Shown: piece by piece, positions 17,613 to 26,383 of the stretch
How the letters are laid out: each line of letters starts with the position of its first letter
How positions within the stretch are numbered: position 1 is the first letter of the stretch
Source of the DNA: an uncultured Akkermansia sp.
Lineage (GTDB): Bacteria; Verrucomicrobiota; Verrucomicrobiia; Verrucomicrobiales; Akkermansiaceae
Reading direction: 5' to 3'
DNA: 64,000 nt
Assembly: GCA_900548895.1 (NCBI GenBank)
Contig: URLZ01000005.1
Coordinates: forward strand, 1 to 64,000
Notes under the pieces: model-generated
Seen by the model: only the letters and a program-made list of their open reading frames with translations
Databases searched by the model: none
Told to the model about the DNA's origin: nothing
Program-made: the position numbers and the translations under genes

Positions 17613-19565
17613 ATGTCCTCATCGCCGCACCCCTCACAAGCAGCCGACCGCAAGGAAAGCCGGGCGCTCATCGGCATCCGCGTGATTCTCATCGTTGCTA
17701 CGCTGCTCCTCTGCGGCATTCAGCTCTTTGTCACCTTCCGCGGACTGGGGCATGCCTCAGTGATGGATCAGGCGCAAATTGCCCGCAATCTGGCACAGGG
17801 CAACGGCATGACGACCTCCTGCCTGTTTCCCCTTGATCTGGTCAAGGCCGATGCCCAAGCCGAGAGGGAAATTCGCTTCAGCGACAACCCCGAGGCGACT
17901 CCTCAGGTGGACATTCAACACTTTCCGAGCCTGCATCACGCGCCTCTCAACATCTGCGCCATGGCCGTGGCCCTCCGCCTCACCGGCTACCACGACTACT
18001 ACGCTCGGCGGCAGGAGCTGGCGGAAAGCGGCCGCCTCGGCCACCTCATCTACCCCGGAGATCGCGTCATTGCCGCCACGAGCACGATCTTCTTCATCGT
18101 GGCCATGGTGCTCGGCTACACGCTCATCATGCGCCTGTTTGACGAAGTCGTGGCCGCCTCGGCCGCGGCGCTGATGCTCTGCAACGAGGCCATCCTCGGC
18201 TACGCCACCAGCGGCTTGCCTCAGCCGCTGATGGCCTGTTTCCTGCTGCTCGCTCTCCACTTCCTGCTCAGCGCCATCCGTCACCGGGAGGACGAGATCC
18301 CCGCTCCCGGCAGTCGACGCCGGCGCCTGATGGGGAACGATGCGCGCATCGCGGCGAGCTTTATCTGCCTCGGCCTCATGGCCCTGACCGGCTGGGGCGC
18401 CGCGTGGTGCGCCGTCGGCCTTGCTCTCTTCTGCCTCGCCTACTTCCGTCGCGGTATCGCCTATGCCGTCGGCGGTCTCGCCATCGTCGGCCTGATGTGT
18501 GCGGTCATCGCCTACGGGCAGTGTCAGCTCTACGGCGGCATGCTCCAGTATTACTTCTTCTGCGCCGCCGACTGCCTCGGTGCCGACGGCGTGGCCGCAG
18601 CCCTGCGCTCGGGTCTGGACTCCGCCTCCCCCATCAACGGCACCGATTTCATTGTGCGCTGGTTCGGCTACGCCTTTGGCCAGTTCGGCTCCGTCGTGTC
18701 CGTCATGGGCGGCATCTTCGTCTGCGCTCTCTTCTTCCTCGCCCTCTTCCACCGCTACAAGCGCGCCGAGATGGAGGGCTTCAAGTGGGCCATCGTGCTC
18801 ATGTGGTTCTTCTGCTCCCTCGGCATGGCTCTGACTGGCGGCGCAACCACCTTCACGGCGACGCAGCTCTCCGTGCTCTTCCTGCCGATCTTCCTCGCCT
18901 ACGGCCTCTCGCTCATCTACAACTTCGTCATCCGATCCGGCATCACTGACGACATCAATCGCGCACGCAGCTTCGCCTTCTTCCTGCTCTTCATCATCTG
19001 CTCGGTTCCCTTCCTCTTTGAGCTCTATCACAGCGCATCCCGAGCGCTGCGCCTCGGCGAGATCGGCTTGGCCCAGTATCCCCCCTACTGTCCGCCCGCT
19101 CTCTATGGGCGGATGAATGCGAACACCCCCGGCTTTGTGGAGCTGACGGCGCCCGATGACGTCATCGTGACGGATCAGCCTTGGGGTGCGGCCTGGTACG
19201 GGCACCGCAAGTCCATCTGGCTGCCCCAGTCCGTCGAGGCCTATGACAACCTCTCGCGCATCGTCTCCAATGCCGGGCTGCGCGTGGGCGGCATCCTCAT
19301 CACGCCCTGTTCGACAGTGACGCCGCGCAACGGCATGCAGGGCATCCTGCGCGAGAGCGGCGAGTTTGCCCCGCTGGCGATGGAGGGCTCCGTGCTGCTG
19401 GCGGATCCGAACCACCGCATCCGTCTCACCGATCTGTTCATCAACAACAAGGGGCGGGATGAAAAGGGCGATGCCGTCGGCAACCTCGTTTCCTCGCGCG
19501 GCACCTTCTCGGGGCTGCATCTGCTGCTCGGCGCCAACTACATCCTCTACACGCGGCCTCAGTAA
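17613..19565 (+). CDS. Polytopic membrane protein, GT-C glycosyltransferase-like
   Basis: A 650-residue protein with about 10-12 hydrophobic helices between residues 20 and 490 and a soluble C-terminal part of about 150 residues. The first extracytoplasmic loop carries an acidic patch (SVMDQAQIARNLAQGNGMTT), reminiscent of the first loop of PMT/ArnT-type GT-C transferases, but I cannot identify a complete signature. It may transfer a lipid-linked sugar in the envelope; this is inference. It starts 6 bp after the NtrC-type gene and is probably cotranscribed with it. Confidence 0.75.
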   Translation: MSSSPHPSQAADRKESRALIGIRVILIVATLLLCGIQLFVTFRGLGHASVMDQAQIARNLAQGNGMTTSCLFPLDLVKADAQAEREIRFSDNPEATPQVDIQHFPSLHHAPLNICAMAVALRLTGYHDYYARRQELAESGRLGHLIYPGDRVIAATSTIFFIVAMVLGYTLIMRLFDEVVAASAAALMLCNEAILGYATSGLPQPLMACFLLLALHFLLSAIRHREDEIPAPGSRRRRLMGNDARIAASFICLGLMALTGWGAAWCAVGLALFCLAYFRRGIAYAVGGLAIVGLMCAVIAYGQCQLYGGMLQYYFFCAADCLGADGVAAALRSGLDSASPINGTDFIVRWFGYAFGQFGSVVSVMGGIFVCALFFLALFHRYKRAEMEGFKWAIVLMWFFCSLGMALTGGATTFTATQLSVLFLPIFLAYGLSLIYNFVIRSGITDDINRARSFAFFLLFIICSVPFLFELYHSASRALRLGEIGLAQYPPYCPPALYGRMNANTPGFVELTAPDDVIVTDQPWGAAWYGHRKSIWLPQSVEAYDNLSRIVSNAGLRVGGILITPCSTVTPRNGMQGILRESGEFAPLAMEGSVLLADPNHRIRLTDLFINNKGRDEKGDAVGNLVSSRGTFSGLHLLLGANYILYTRPQ

Positions 19566-19645
19566 CCGGCATGCGGTTCCGCTCAACCCTCTCTTCTCCC
19601 TGCACTCTCTCCGAACGTCACTTCTCTCTCCATCCCTCCTTCACC

Positions 19646-20002
19646 ATGAGCCCTCGAGCCCCCAAGAATCCGCCGATGAACTTCGAGCAGGCCATCGCCC
19701 GGCTTGAAGAGATTGTCGCCAGCCTCGACGCCCCCCAGACCGGGCTGGAAGAAACCATCACTCTCGTGGCCGAGGGGCAGCAGCTGATTCGCAACTGCCG
19801 CAAACTGCTCGCCGACGCTGAGCTGAAAATCAAGCTCATCGATGAACAGCCCGCCGCGTCCGCGGATCCCCCTGCACAGGCCGAGATCCTGCCGGGTGAA
19901 GAGCCCGCAGCCACCCGCAAGCCCCTTGACTCTGCTCCGTCCCGCCGCCGCCTCGAGGAGCACAACAGTGATGATGACGATCATGGATTCCGCCTCTTCT
20001 GA
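19646..20002 (+). CDS. xseB: Exodeoxyribonuclease VII small subunit
   Basis: About 118 residues. The core MNFEQAIARLEEIVASLDAP, LEETITLVAEGQQLIRNC and AELKIKLID is characteristic of XseB, which binds the large subunit XseA to form exonuclease VII. A Pro/Asp-rich tail of about 50 residues extends beyond the usual length. The start is either 19646 or the inner ATG at 19676. The end overlaps the start of dxs by about 20 bp, suggesting coupled translation; linkage of xseB with dxs is also seen in Escherichia coli. xseA lies 37 kb away at 56915. Confidence 0.85.
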   Translation: MSPRAPKNPPMNFEQAIARLEEIVASLDAPQTGLEETITLVAEGQQLIRNCRKLLADAELKIKLIDEQPAASADPPAQAEILPGEEPAATRKPLDSAPSRRRLEEHNSDDDDHGFRLF

Positions 20003-21878
20003 TCTGCCCCCGCTGCTCGCGACGATTCACTCGCCGGCGGATCTCAAGGCACTCCCCGAGGCGCAACTGCCGAAGCTGGCCGACGAAATCCGCGACTTCC
20101 TCATCCGCGTCCTCTCCGAAACCGGCGGTCACCTCGGGCCGAATCTCGGCGTCGTCGAGCTCACGATCGCCCTGCACCGCGTCTTCTCCACCCCGCGTGA
20201 CAAAATCCTCTTCGACGTCTCCCATCAGGGATACGTGCACAAGCTGCTGACGGGGCGCGCCGATCGCTTCCGCACCCTGCGCCAGTACGGCGGCCTCTCC
20301 GGCTTCTGCAAGCGCGAGGAGTCTGAGCATGACGCCTACGGAGCCGGGCACGCCGGCACAGCCCTCTCCGCCGGGTTGGGCATCGCCGCGGCTCGCGATT
20401 TGGCCGGGGACGACTACGACGTCATCTCCGTCGTCGGCGACGGCTCCTTCGGCTGCGGCACGACGCTCGAAGGCCTCAACAACATCTCGACGACGACGCG
20501 CAAGTTCATCCTGATCCTTAACGACAACGAGTGGAGTATCGACAAAAACGTCGGTGCCCTCTCGCGCTACTTCAGCAAACTTCAGGAGACGGAAACCTAC
20601 GAATGGCTGCGCAGCCGCGCCCGACAGGTCATCGAGACCATCGGCGGCAGCCGCGCCCGCGAGCAGGCGTCGCGCCTCGTGCACGCCGTGCAGGGACTGA
20701 TTTCTCCGCTGAGCTTCTTTCAAGAGCTCGGGCTCACCTACTACGGGCCGATCGACGGGCACGACATCCGGCGTCTGGAGGCGGCGCTGCGCACCGTGCG
20801 CGCCCGCCGCGGCCCGGCCATCCTCCACGTGATTACCGAGAAGGGGCACGGCTACCTGCCGGCCACCTCCAATCCCCCCAAGTTTCACGGCGTGGGCAAA
20901 TACAACATCGCCAATGGCGCGACGGCGCCTGGCGGGCTGACCTATTCCCAAGCCTTCGCCGAGTCGCTCGTGCGACTGGCCGAGGATGACCCGCGCATCA
21001 CGGCCATCACGGCGGCCATGCCCAGCGGCACGGGGCTGAGCGCCTTCCGCAATCGCTTCCCGCGCCGCTTCTACGACGTCGGCATCGCCGAGGAGCATGC
21101 CCTGCTCTTTGCCTGCGGGCAGGCCACGCAGGGGCTGCGTCCCTTTGCCGCCATCTACTCCACCTTCATGCAGCGCGCCGTCGATATGATTCAGCATGAC
21201 GCCGCCCTCCAGCACCTGCCGGTGCGCCTCTGCATGGATCGCGCCGGACTTTCTCCCGACGACGGCCCGACGCACCACGGCCTCTTCGACATCGCCATGC
21301 TGCGCTGCATCCCCGGACTCATCATGATGCAGCCGAAGGACGAAGCCGAGCTGGCGCGCATGCTGCGCACGATGCAGGACATCGACGACGGACCCTCCGC
21401 CATCCGCTACCCGCGCGGCAAGGGCGAGGGCGTGCCCGTGCCCGAGCACCCGGAGCCGCTGGAGACGGGCAAGGCTGAGATGCTGCACCGCGGTGCGGAC
21501 GGCGGCGTCTGCCTCGTCGCGCTCGGCAACATGAACAGCGTGGCCGCGCAGCTCCTTCCCCTGCTGGAGGAGCAGGGCATCGCCGCGACGCACGTCAACG
21601 CCCGCTTCATCCGCCCGCTCGACGAAGCCCTCCTGCTGGAGGAAGCCGGGCGTCAGCGCCTGATCGTGACGCTCGAGGATCACGTCATCACCGGCGGCTT
21701 CGGCTCGGCCGTGCTGGAGCTGCTCAGCGAGCGCGGCTGCGCAACACCCCTGCTGCGCATCGGCTGGCCCGATCGCTTCATCGAGCACGGGAGCCTCGAG
21801 CGACTGAGAGAGAAATACGGCCTGACGGCAGCCGCGGCGGCAGAGCGCATCGCCGAGCGCCTGCGCAGCCTCGACTGA
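19983..21878 (+). CDS. dxs: 1-deoxy-D-xylulose-5-phosphate synthase
   Basis: A 631-residue thiamine-diphosphate enzyme condensing pyruvate and glyceraldehyde 3-phosphate, the first step of the MEP isoprenoid pathway. Key features are ETGGHLGPNLGVVELT, the ThDP motif VVGDGSFGCGTTLEGLNN, LNDNEWSIDKN, YYGPIDGHD, and the transketolase C-terminal half with FYDVGIAEEHAL. The motif wording is somewhat divergent from common Dxs (for example GHAGTALSAGLG for GHSSTSISAALG), but the domain order and length fit. The start MDSASSDLPPLLATI aligns with known Dxs N termini and overlaps the end of xseB. Confidence 0.93.
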   Translation: MDSASSDLPPLLATIHSPADLKALPEAQLPKLADEIRDFLIRVLSETGGHLGPNLGVVELTIALHRVFSTPRDKILFDVSHQGYVHKLLTGRADRFRTLRQYGGLSGFCKREESEHDAYGAGHAGTALSAGLGIAAARDLAGDDYDVISVVGDGSFGCGTTLEGLNNISTTTRKFILILNDNEWSIDKNVGALSRYFSKLQETETYEWLRSRARQVIETIGGSRAREQASRLVHAVQGLISPLSFFQELGLTYYGPIDGHDIRRLEAALRTVRARRGPAILHVITEKGHGYLPATSNPPKFHGVGKYNIANGATAPGGLTYSQAFAESLVRLAEDDPRITAITAAMPSGTGLSAFRNRFPRRFYDVGIAEEHALLFACGQATQGLRPFAAIYSTFMQRAVDMIQHDAALQHLPVRLCMDRAGLSPDDGPTHHGLFDIAMLRCIPGLIMMQPKDEAELARMLRTMQDIDDGPSAIRYPRGKGEGVPVPEHPEPLETGKAEMLHRGADGGVCLVALGNMNSVAAQLLPLLEEQGIAATHVNARFIRPLDEALLLEEAGRQRLIVTLEDHVITGGFGSAVLELLSERGCATPLLRIGWPDRFIEHGSLERLREKYGLTAAAAAERIAERLRSLD

Positions 21879-21896
21879 GTCAGGATCGCCACTCCC

Positions 21897-22433
21897 ATGG
21901 AGACCGACTGCGGCAGCATCCTGCGGCTCAGCCCGCTGGGGGAACACGGCCTCATCGTCACCTGGAGCACAGCCGGGCACGGCCTGTTGCGCACAGCGGC
22001 ACGCGATGCGCGCAAGCCCGGCAGCGAGATGGCCGGGCGCATCGACCTCTTTCACGAATGCGAGCTGCTCTTTGCCCCGGCGACGCGCGGCGACCTCCAT
22101 GCGCTCAGGCAAGTCTCGCTGCTCAATCCGCGGCTCGAACTGCGCCGCAGCCTGTCCAAGCTGCGGCTGGCCTCCTACATGGCGCGCCTGATGGACGCCA
22201 CGCTCGAGGGCGAAGACCGCGACCCGGAGTGGCACCGCCTCATCAGCGGAGCTCTGGATTACCTCTGCCGCGTCGACGCCAGCGCCGCCATCCTGCGGCA
22301 CTTTGAAAAGCGCCTCGCCGGCCTGCACGGCCTCTGCGGCCCCACGCTCACCCCCTACCAAGCCCTGCTGCGCCACTTCCGCCACCTGCCGGCGGGAAGG
22401 GACGAACTGCTGCGCGACCTGAATGCGACCTGA
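21897..22433 (+). CDS. recO: Short RecO-like DNA repair protein
   Basis: A 178-residue protein resembling RecO, the annealing and RecA-loading mediator of the RecFOR pathway. The N-terminal part has the OB-fold rhythm of RecO (LRLSPLGEHGLIVTWST, then ARKPGSEMAGRIDLF). The following stretch (LHALRQVSLLNPRLELRRSL, LASYMARLMDATLEG) matches the RecO helical domain. RecO is usually about 230-250 residues with a Cys zinc ribbon; that part appears missing here, and no frameshift is obvious. It lies 18 bp after dxs in the same direction. The assignment is by pattern and moderate in confidence. Confidence 0.65.
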   Translation: METDCGSILRLSPLGEHGLIVTWSTAGHGLLRTAARDARKPGSEMAGRIDLFHECELLFAPATRGDLHALRQVSLLNPRLELRRSLSKLRLASYMARLMDATLEGEDRDPEWHRLISGALDYLCRVDASAAILRHFEKRLAGLHGLCGPTLTPYQALLRHFRHLPAGRDELLRDLNAT

Positions 22434-22486
22434 CAGATAGAGAGAAAGACTGTTCAAACCCTACAAAATTGAGTATCATGAGCGCC

Positions 22487-23422
22487 ATGGAAGAATTCAT
22501 CAACAGCGTGAGTACGATCTGGCACCATCCGATCACCGTCACTGTCGTGACGCTGCTCGTCTACCTCATCATCGGCATCGTCCTCACCCTCGTCATCAGC
22601 AAGCTCCTCAAGACCATCACGGCGAGAAAGCGCATGCCGGCGCGCGTCAGCGTCATCCTGAACAAAGCCCTCACCTTCGTCCTCTGGGTCATCGTCATCA
22701 CGCAGGCGCTGCACAGCGTAGGCGTCAACATCATCAGCCTGCTGGGTGCGGCCGGTGTCGCCGGCGTGGCCATCGGCTTTGCGTCGCAGACCGCCCTGAG
22801 CAACATGATCAGCGGCGTCTTCCTGCTCTCCGAGCGCACCGTCCGCGTCGGCGACTACATTCGCGTCAACGGGCAGGAGGGCACCGTGCTTGAAATCAAT
22901 TTCCTCTCCATCACCCTTCGCCAGGCGGATAACGCGTTGATCCGCATCCCCTGCGAACTGCTGATCAAAGAGCCCCTCGTCAACGTGACCAGCCGCCCGC
23001 TGCGGCGCTGTGACCTCGACATCGGCGTCGACTACGCCAGCGACCTCGATCATGTCCGCAAGGTCATCCTCGACGTGTTCCGAGAGCAACCCCTCATCGC
23101 CGACACCCCCGCGCCCGCCATCCTCTTCAGCGGCTTCGGCGACAGCTCCCTGAATCTGCACATCGGGGCCTGGTGCAAGACGGAAAACTATCACCAGGCT
23201 CGCTTCGATCTCGCGCAGGCCCTTCTGGTCGCCTTCCGCCGCGAGGGTATCAATATTCCCTTCCCCGTGCGCACCATCCTCACGCCCGACGGCAGCGAGA
23301 GCAGCGCCCCCGCGAACTCCGGTGATCCGAGTCCCGCTGCGTCCCCTACCGAGGCCGTGGCTGCCGCCGAGCCGGCTGCTGCCGAGTCGGAGCCCCGGCG
23401 CGAAGGGACTCTCGCGGTCTGA
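22487..23422 (+). CDS. mscS: Small-conductance mechanosensitive channel (MscS family)
   Basis: About 311 residues. Three N-terminal membrane helices end in the pore-lining helix LGAAGVAGVAIGFASQTALS, followed by the beta domain (RTVRVGDYIRVNGQEGTVLEI) and the C-terminal alpha/beta part. The channel releases solutes on hypo-osmotic shock. The last 60 residues are an Ala/Pro/Glu-rich tail not found in minimal MscS. In-frame starts also exist at 22469 (TTG) and 22478 (ATG); 22487 is preferred because a TATCAT box at 22474-22479 ends 7 bases before it, the spacing seen at other leaderless genes here, but its -35 is weak. Confidence 0.9.
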   Translation: MEEFINSVSTIWHHPITVTVVTLLVYLIIGIVLTLVISKLLKTITARKRMPARVSVILNKALTFVLWVIVITQALHSVGVNIISLLGAAGVAGVAIGFASQTALSNMISGVFLLSERTVRVGDYIRVNGQEGTVLEINFLSITLRQADNALIRIPCELLIKEPLVNVTSRPLRRCDLDIGVDYASDLDHVRKVILDVFREQPLIADTPAPAILFSGFGDSSLNLHIGAWCKTENYHQARFDLAQALLVAFRREGINIPFPVRTILTPDGSESSAPANSGDPSPAASPTEAVAAAEPAAAESEPRREGTLAV

Positions 23423-23832
23423 CTCCCGCGGTTTTGAGGACCCAATCTTCACCCTCGGCCCGTGTGACGTTGTTAGCGGCTTGAAGCTGTCCGGGGCAGG
23501 GTAGTCCGCAGGGGCTGAAGGGGTGCTCATGCGCGCAGAGCCGCGCGCTCTACCGGCACTCGATCGGCCCGTCCTCCTCAGCGCGGAGCTCGGTCGTGGT
23601 TCGATCGCGTTGCCGGAGCCGGGGCGGAAAGCGGGCGGATCCGCGGCTCCACTCAGTTGCGTGCTCGCCCGGGTGACCACCAGCGGAGGCGAAATCGGAG
23701 ACGGAGGCAAACTCACCGCGGGAGGGAAGCCCATGAGCGCAGCGTGACCTTGTCCGAGGCCCCATGCCGCACGCCCGCGCGCACGCGCTTTTGGCCCGCC
23801 TTGTGACTCACCACAGCACCTGGTGACAATGC
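23423..23832. other. Intergenic stretch between mscS and the tig terminator
   Basis: About 410 bp between convergent genes. I see no RNA gene or protein-like reading frame; open frames are short and overlap on both strands. Confidence 0.4.
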
Positions 23833-23866
23833 AAAGGCAGGCTCCCCTCTCGGGGAGCCTGCCTTT
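23833..23866. terminator. Bidirectional hairpin terminator
   Basis: A perfect 15-bp stem (AAAGGCAGGCTCCCC and its complement) with loop TCTC lies between mscS and tig. It gives A/T-flanked ends in both directions, with a T-rich stretch on the plus strand. Confidence 0.8.
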
Positions 23867-23917
23867 GGTTTTCAGAAGCTCGGCGGCTCGGTGTCATGAG
23901 CCGCGCGCTCGGGTCAC

Positions 23918-25267
23918 TCAGGCCTCAGCGGACTGAGCCTGCTCGGTGGCGGGCTGCTCCTTGGGCTCTTCGATGGTGACCTTGGCGTTGCGGCTGAGCA
24001 GGTCGAGCACCTTCGACGTGATGATCGAAAGGCGGATGCCCGTCATGCGGTTCTCGCGCTGCAGCTTGCGAATGAAGGTCTTGAGGTTTTTCTCGCGGGC
24101 CTGCTGGGCCATGTTGGCGATGGCGTCGAGCATCTCGGCGTCGGAGGCCACCACGTGCTCGCGGCGGGCGATCTCCTGCAGAGCGAAGTAGACGCGCAGG
24201 TTGCGCTTCGTCTCCTCCTTGCTGCTCTCACGCAGGGCATCCATGTCCTTGGCGGCATTGTAGTCGCCGGACTGAATCGCGGCGTAGAGCTTGCGCTGCA
24301 CCGTGTTCTCGTTCTCGCGCTCGATGAGCTCGGTCGGCAGCTCAAAGCTGAGCTGATCCGCGAGCTTCTCGGAAATCTGATCGGCCTTGGACTCATTGTT
24401 GCTGCGCTCCTTGGAGGCCTTGAGATTCTCGCGAACCAGCTCGCGGATCTCCTCCATCGTCTTGCCGGGCAGGGCGCCGGCGAAGAGCTCGGGCGTCACC
24501 TCGGGCACGCGCTTCTCGCGCACCTCCTTGACCGTGCAGGAGAAGAGCAGGGATTTGCCGGCCAGCTCGGACATCGGGAAATCCTCGTCGAGCGTCACCG
24601 TCACATCCTTGCTCTCGCCGGCGGAGAGACCCGTCAGGCCCTCAGCCAGCCCCGGCAGGAAGCGATCGCCGTCCAGAGACAGCCAGTGGCCCTCGCGGCC
24701 CTCCATGAAGCCGATGGGCTTGCCGCAGTACTCCGCCGTCGGCTTGCCCTCGATGCTCGTCTTGAAATCGATCACGGCGATATCGCCCTTCTGGCCGGCG
24801 CGGTCAACCACCTCATGCGTCGCCGAAGCCTCGGCAAACTTCTGAAGCTGCTCGTCAACCTCAGCCTCCGAGACCTCATCCGAGGGAACCGTCACCTCAA
24901 CACCCATGTACTCGGGCAGCTCGAAGTCGGGCACAATCGTCAGCTCAGCGCTCAGCGTGCGGGAGCCGTCCTGCTCCTCCGTCGTCTTGGGGGCGCCGAA
25001 GTCCAGAACCTTGAGCTCCGGGTTGTCGCTGAGAGCCTTGTCCTGAATCTCAGCGGCGATGCGCGAATCAAGCTCTTCGTTGATCATCTCGGCATAGCGC
25101 TTGGCCACAATGCTCTTGGGAGCCTTGCCGGGGCGGAAGCCGGGAATGCGGGCACTCTTCATGTAGGTGCTGATGATGTCATTCTTGATGGCAGACACCT
25201 CATCAGCGGAAACGGTGGCATTGAGCGTTGCCTGGCAATCGCTTGTCTTATTGATGGTGATATCCAT
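23918..25267 (-). CDS. tig: Trigger factor (ribosome-associated chaperone, PPIase)
   Basis: A 449-residue protein. The N-terminal ribosome-binding domain contains the signature RIPGFRPGKAPKSIV (about residues 43-60); a central FKBP-type domain (GQKGDIAVIDFKTSIEGKP through LFSCTVKEVREKRVPE) and a helical C-terminal domain follow, ending in a Glu/Gln-rich tail. It binds nascent chains at the ribosome exit. The open frame begins earlier (25348), but the start MDITINKTSDC is the family's normal N terminus and follows the promoter. clpP and clpX, frequent neighbours elsewhere, are absent. Confidence 0.95.
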   Translation of the reverse strand: MDITINKTSDCQATLNATVSADEVSAIKNDIISTYMKSARIPGFRPGKAPKSIVAKRYAEMINEELDSRIAAEIQDKALSDNPELKVLDFGAPKTTEEQDGSRTLSAELTIVPDFELPEYMGVEVTVPSDEVSEAEVDEQLQKFAEASATHEVVDRAGQKGDIAVIDFKTSIEGKPTAEYCGKPIGFMEGREGHWLSLDGDRFLPGLAEGLTGLSAGESKDVTVTLDEDFPMSELAGKSLLFSCTVKEVREKRVPEVTPELFAGALPGKTMEEIRELVRENLKASKERSNNESKADQISEKLADQLSFELPTELIERENENTVQRKLYAAIQSGDYNAAKDMDALRESSKEETKRNLRVYFALQEIARREHVVASDAEMLDAIANMAQQAREKNLKTFIRKLQRENRMTGIRLSIITSKVLDLLSRNAKVTIEEPKEQPATEQAQSAEA

Positions 25268-25305
25268 GATATGTGGGATTGGGAAGTGGTGAAAAACGCC
25301 GCGGC

Positions 25306-25334
25306 ATTCTACATCAGGTCCCCCTGAAATGCAA
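25306..25334 (-). promoter_or_regulatory. Promoter of tig
   Basis: TTGCAT (25334-25329), 17-bp spacer, TAGAAT (25311-25306) on the minus strand; leader of about 30 bases. Confidence 0.75.
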
Positions 25335-25378
25335 GCGTGGAGTGACACATGACAGTTTTTTAGCCCCGCCGCCGCAGC

Positions 25379-26383
25379 TCAGTGCAGCAGCGCATAGGCC
25401 TCGGGCGCGCAGCGCGCGCAGGCCTCCACCCAGTGCCCGGGCGAGGTCTCCACCAGCGGGGGGCGCTCCGTGAGCTCCGCCTCCGGCACGCCGACGCGCT
25501 GGCAGAAGCGGCAGCCGTGCACCCAGTCGCCCGGCGCGTACACGCTGCCGGGAATCGAGGGCAGCAGCGTCTTGGGCGGCAGATCGAGTCGCGGCGTGGC
25601 GGCCAGCAGTGCTCGCGTGTAGGCGTGGAGCGGGGCCACGAACAGCTCATCGACATCCGCAGCCTCAACCACCCGCCCGGCGTACATCACCATCACGCGG
25701 TCGCAGTTCTGCGCAATCACTCCGAGGTCGTGCGTAATCAGCAGCGTGCCCGCATTGAGCTCCTCGCGCATCTCGCGAATCAGCGAGAGAATCTGAAGCT
25801 GCACCGTCACATCGAGCGCTGTCGTCGGCTCATCGGCGATGATCAGATCGGGGCGGCAGGCCAGAGCCATGGCGATGACCACGCGCTGCCGCATCCCGCC
25901 CGAGAGAGAATGCGGGTACTCCGCAATGCGCTGCTCGGGGTCGGGCATGTGCACGAAATTGAGCAGGCGCAGCGCCTCCTTCCAGGCTGCGTCAGCCGAC
26001 ATGCCGCGGTGCAGCACCAGCGTCTCGGCAATCTGGTCGCCGATCGTCTGCACGGGGTTGAGCGCGTGCATCGGCTCCTGAAAGATGAAGCCCATGCGCC
26101 CGCCGCGCAGGCGCCGCAGCTCGCGCGCCGACATCCGCAGCACATCCTGCCCGGCAAAGAGCACCTCGCCGCCCTCAATGCGCCCCATCGGCCGCGGCAG
26201 CAGGCGCGCCAGACTCAGCGCCGTCACGCTCTTGCCGCATCCGCTCTCGCCCACAATGCCGAGGCACTCGCCGCGGCGCAGCGAAAAACTCACATCGTCC
26301 ACCACCACGTGGCGGGCGCCGTCTCCCTCAAATGACGAGCTGAGGTGGCGCACCTCCAGCAGAATCTCGCGTTGCTTGTTCAT
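25379..26383 (-). CDS. Peptide ABC transporter ATP-binding protein (YejF/DppD-like)
   Basis: A 334-residue nucleotide-binding subunit of the oligopeptide/nickel importer class. It has Walker A GESGCGKS, Q-loop in FIFQEPMHALNPV, signature LSGGMRQR, Walker B LIIADEPTTALD and the H-loop in LLITHDLG. The C-terminal extension with CRFCQ and CARC is typical of the DppD/OppD class, where Cys residues bind an iron-sulfur cluster in some members. Escherichia coli YejF has two ATPase domains; this protein has one. Its ATG overlaps the stop of the binding-protein gene (ATGA), so translation is coupled. Confidence 0.92.
   Translation of the reverse strand: MNKQREILLEVRHLSSSFEGDGARHVVVDDVSFSLRRGECLGIVGESGCGKSVTALSLARLLPRPMGRIEGGEVLFAGQDVLRMSARELRRLRGGRMGFIFQEPMHALNPVQTIGDQIAETLVLHRGMSADAAWKEALRLLNFVHMPDPEQRIAEYPHSLSGGMRQRVVIAMALACRPDLIIADEPTTALDVTVQLQILSLIREMREELNAGTLLITHDLGVIAQNCDRVMVMYAGRVVEAADVDELFVAPLHAYTRALLAATPRLDLPPKTLLPSIPGSVYAPGDWVHGCRFCQRVGVPEAELTERPPLVETSPGHWVEACARCAPEAYALLH

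Noticed and set aside
17757..19586. 609-residue minus-strand frame opposite the membrane protein
   Set aside because: Composition is dominated by Glu, Ala, Gly and Asp as the complement of hydrophobic codons; no start signal.
19836..22457. 873-residue minus-strand open frame opposite dxs and recO-like gene
   Set aside because: It is the high-GC mirror of real genes on the plus strand; its composition is repetitive Val/Ala/Gly/Arg without domains, and dxs is unambiguous.
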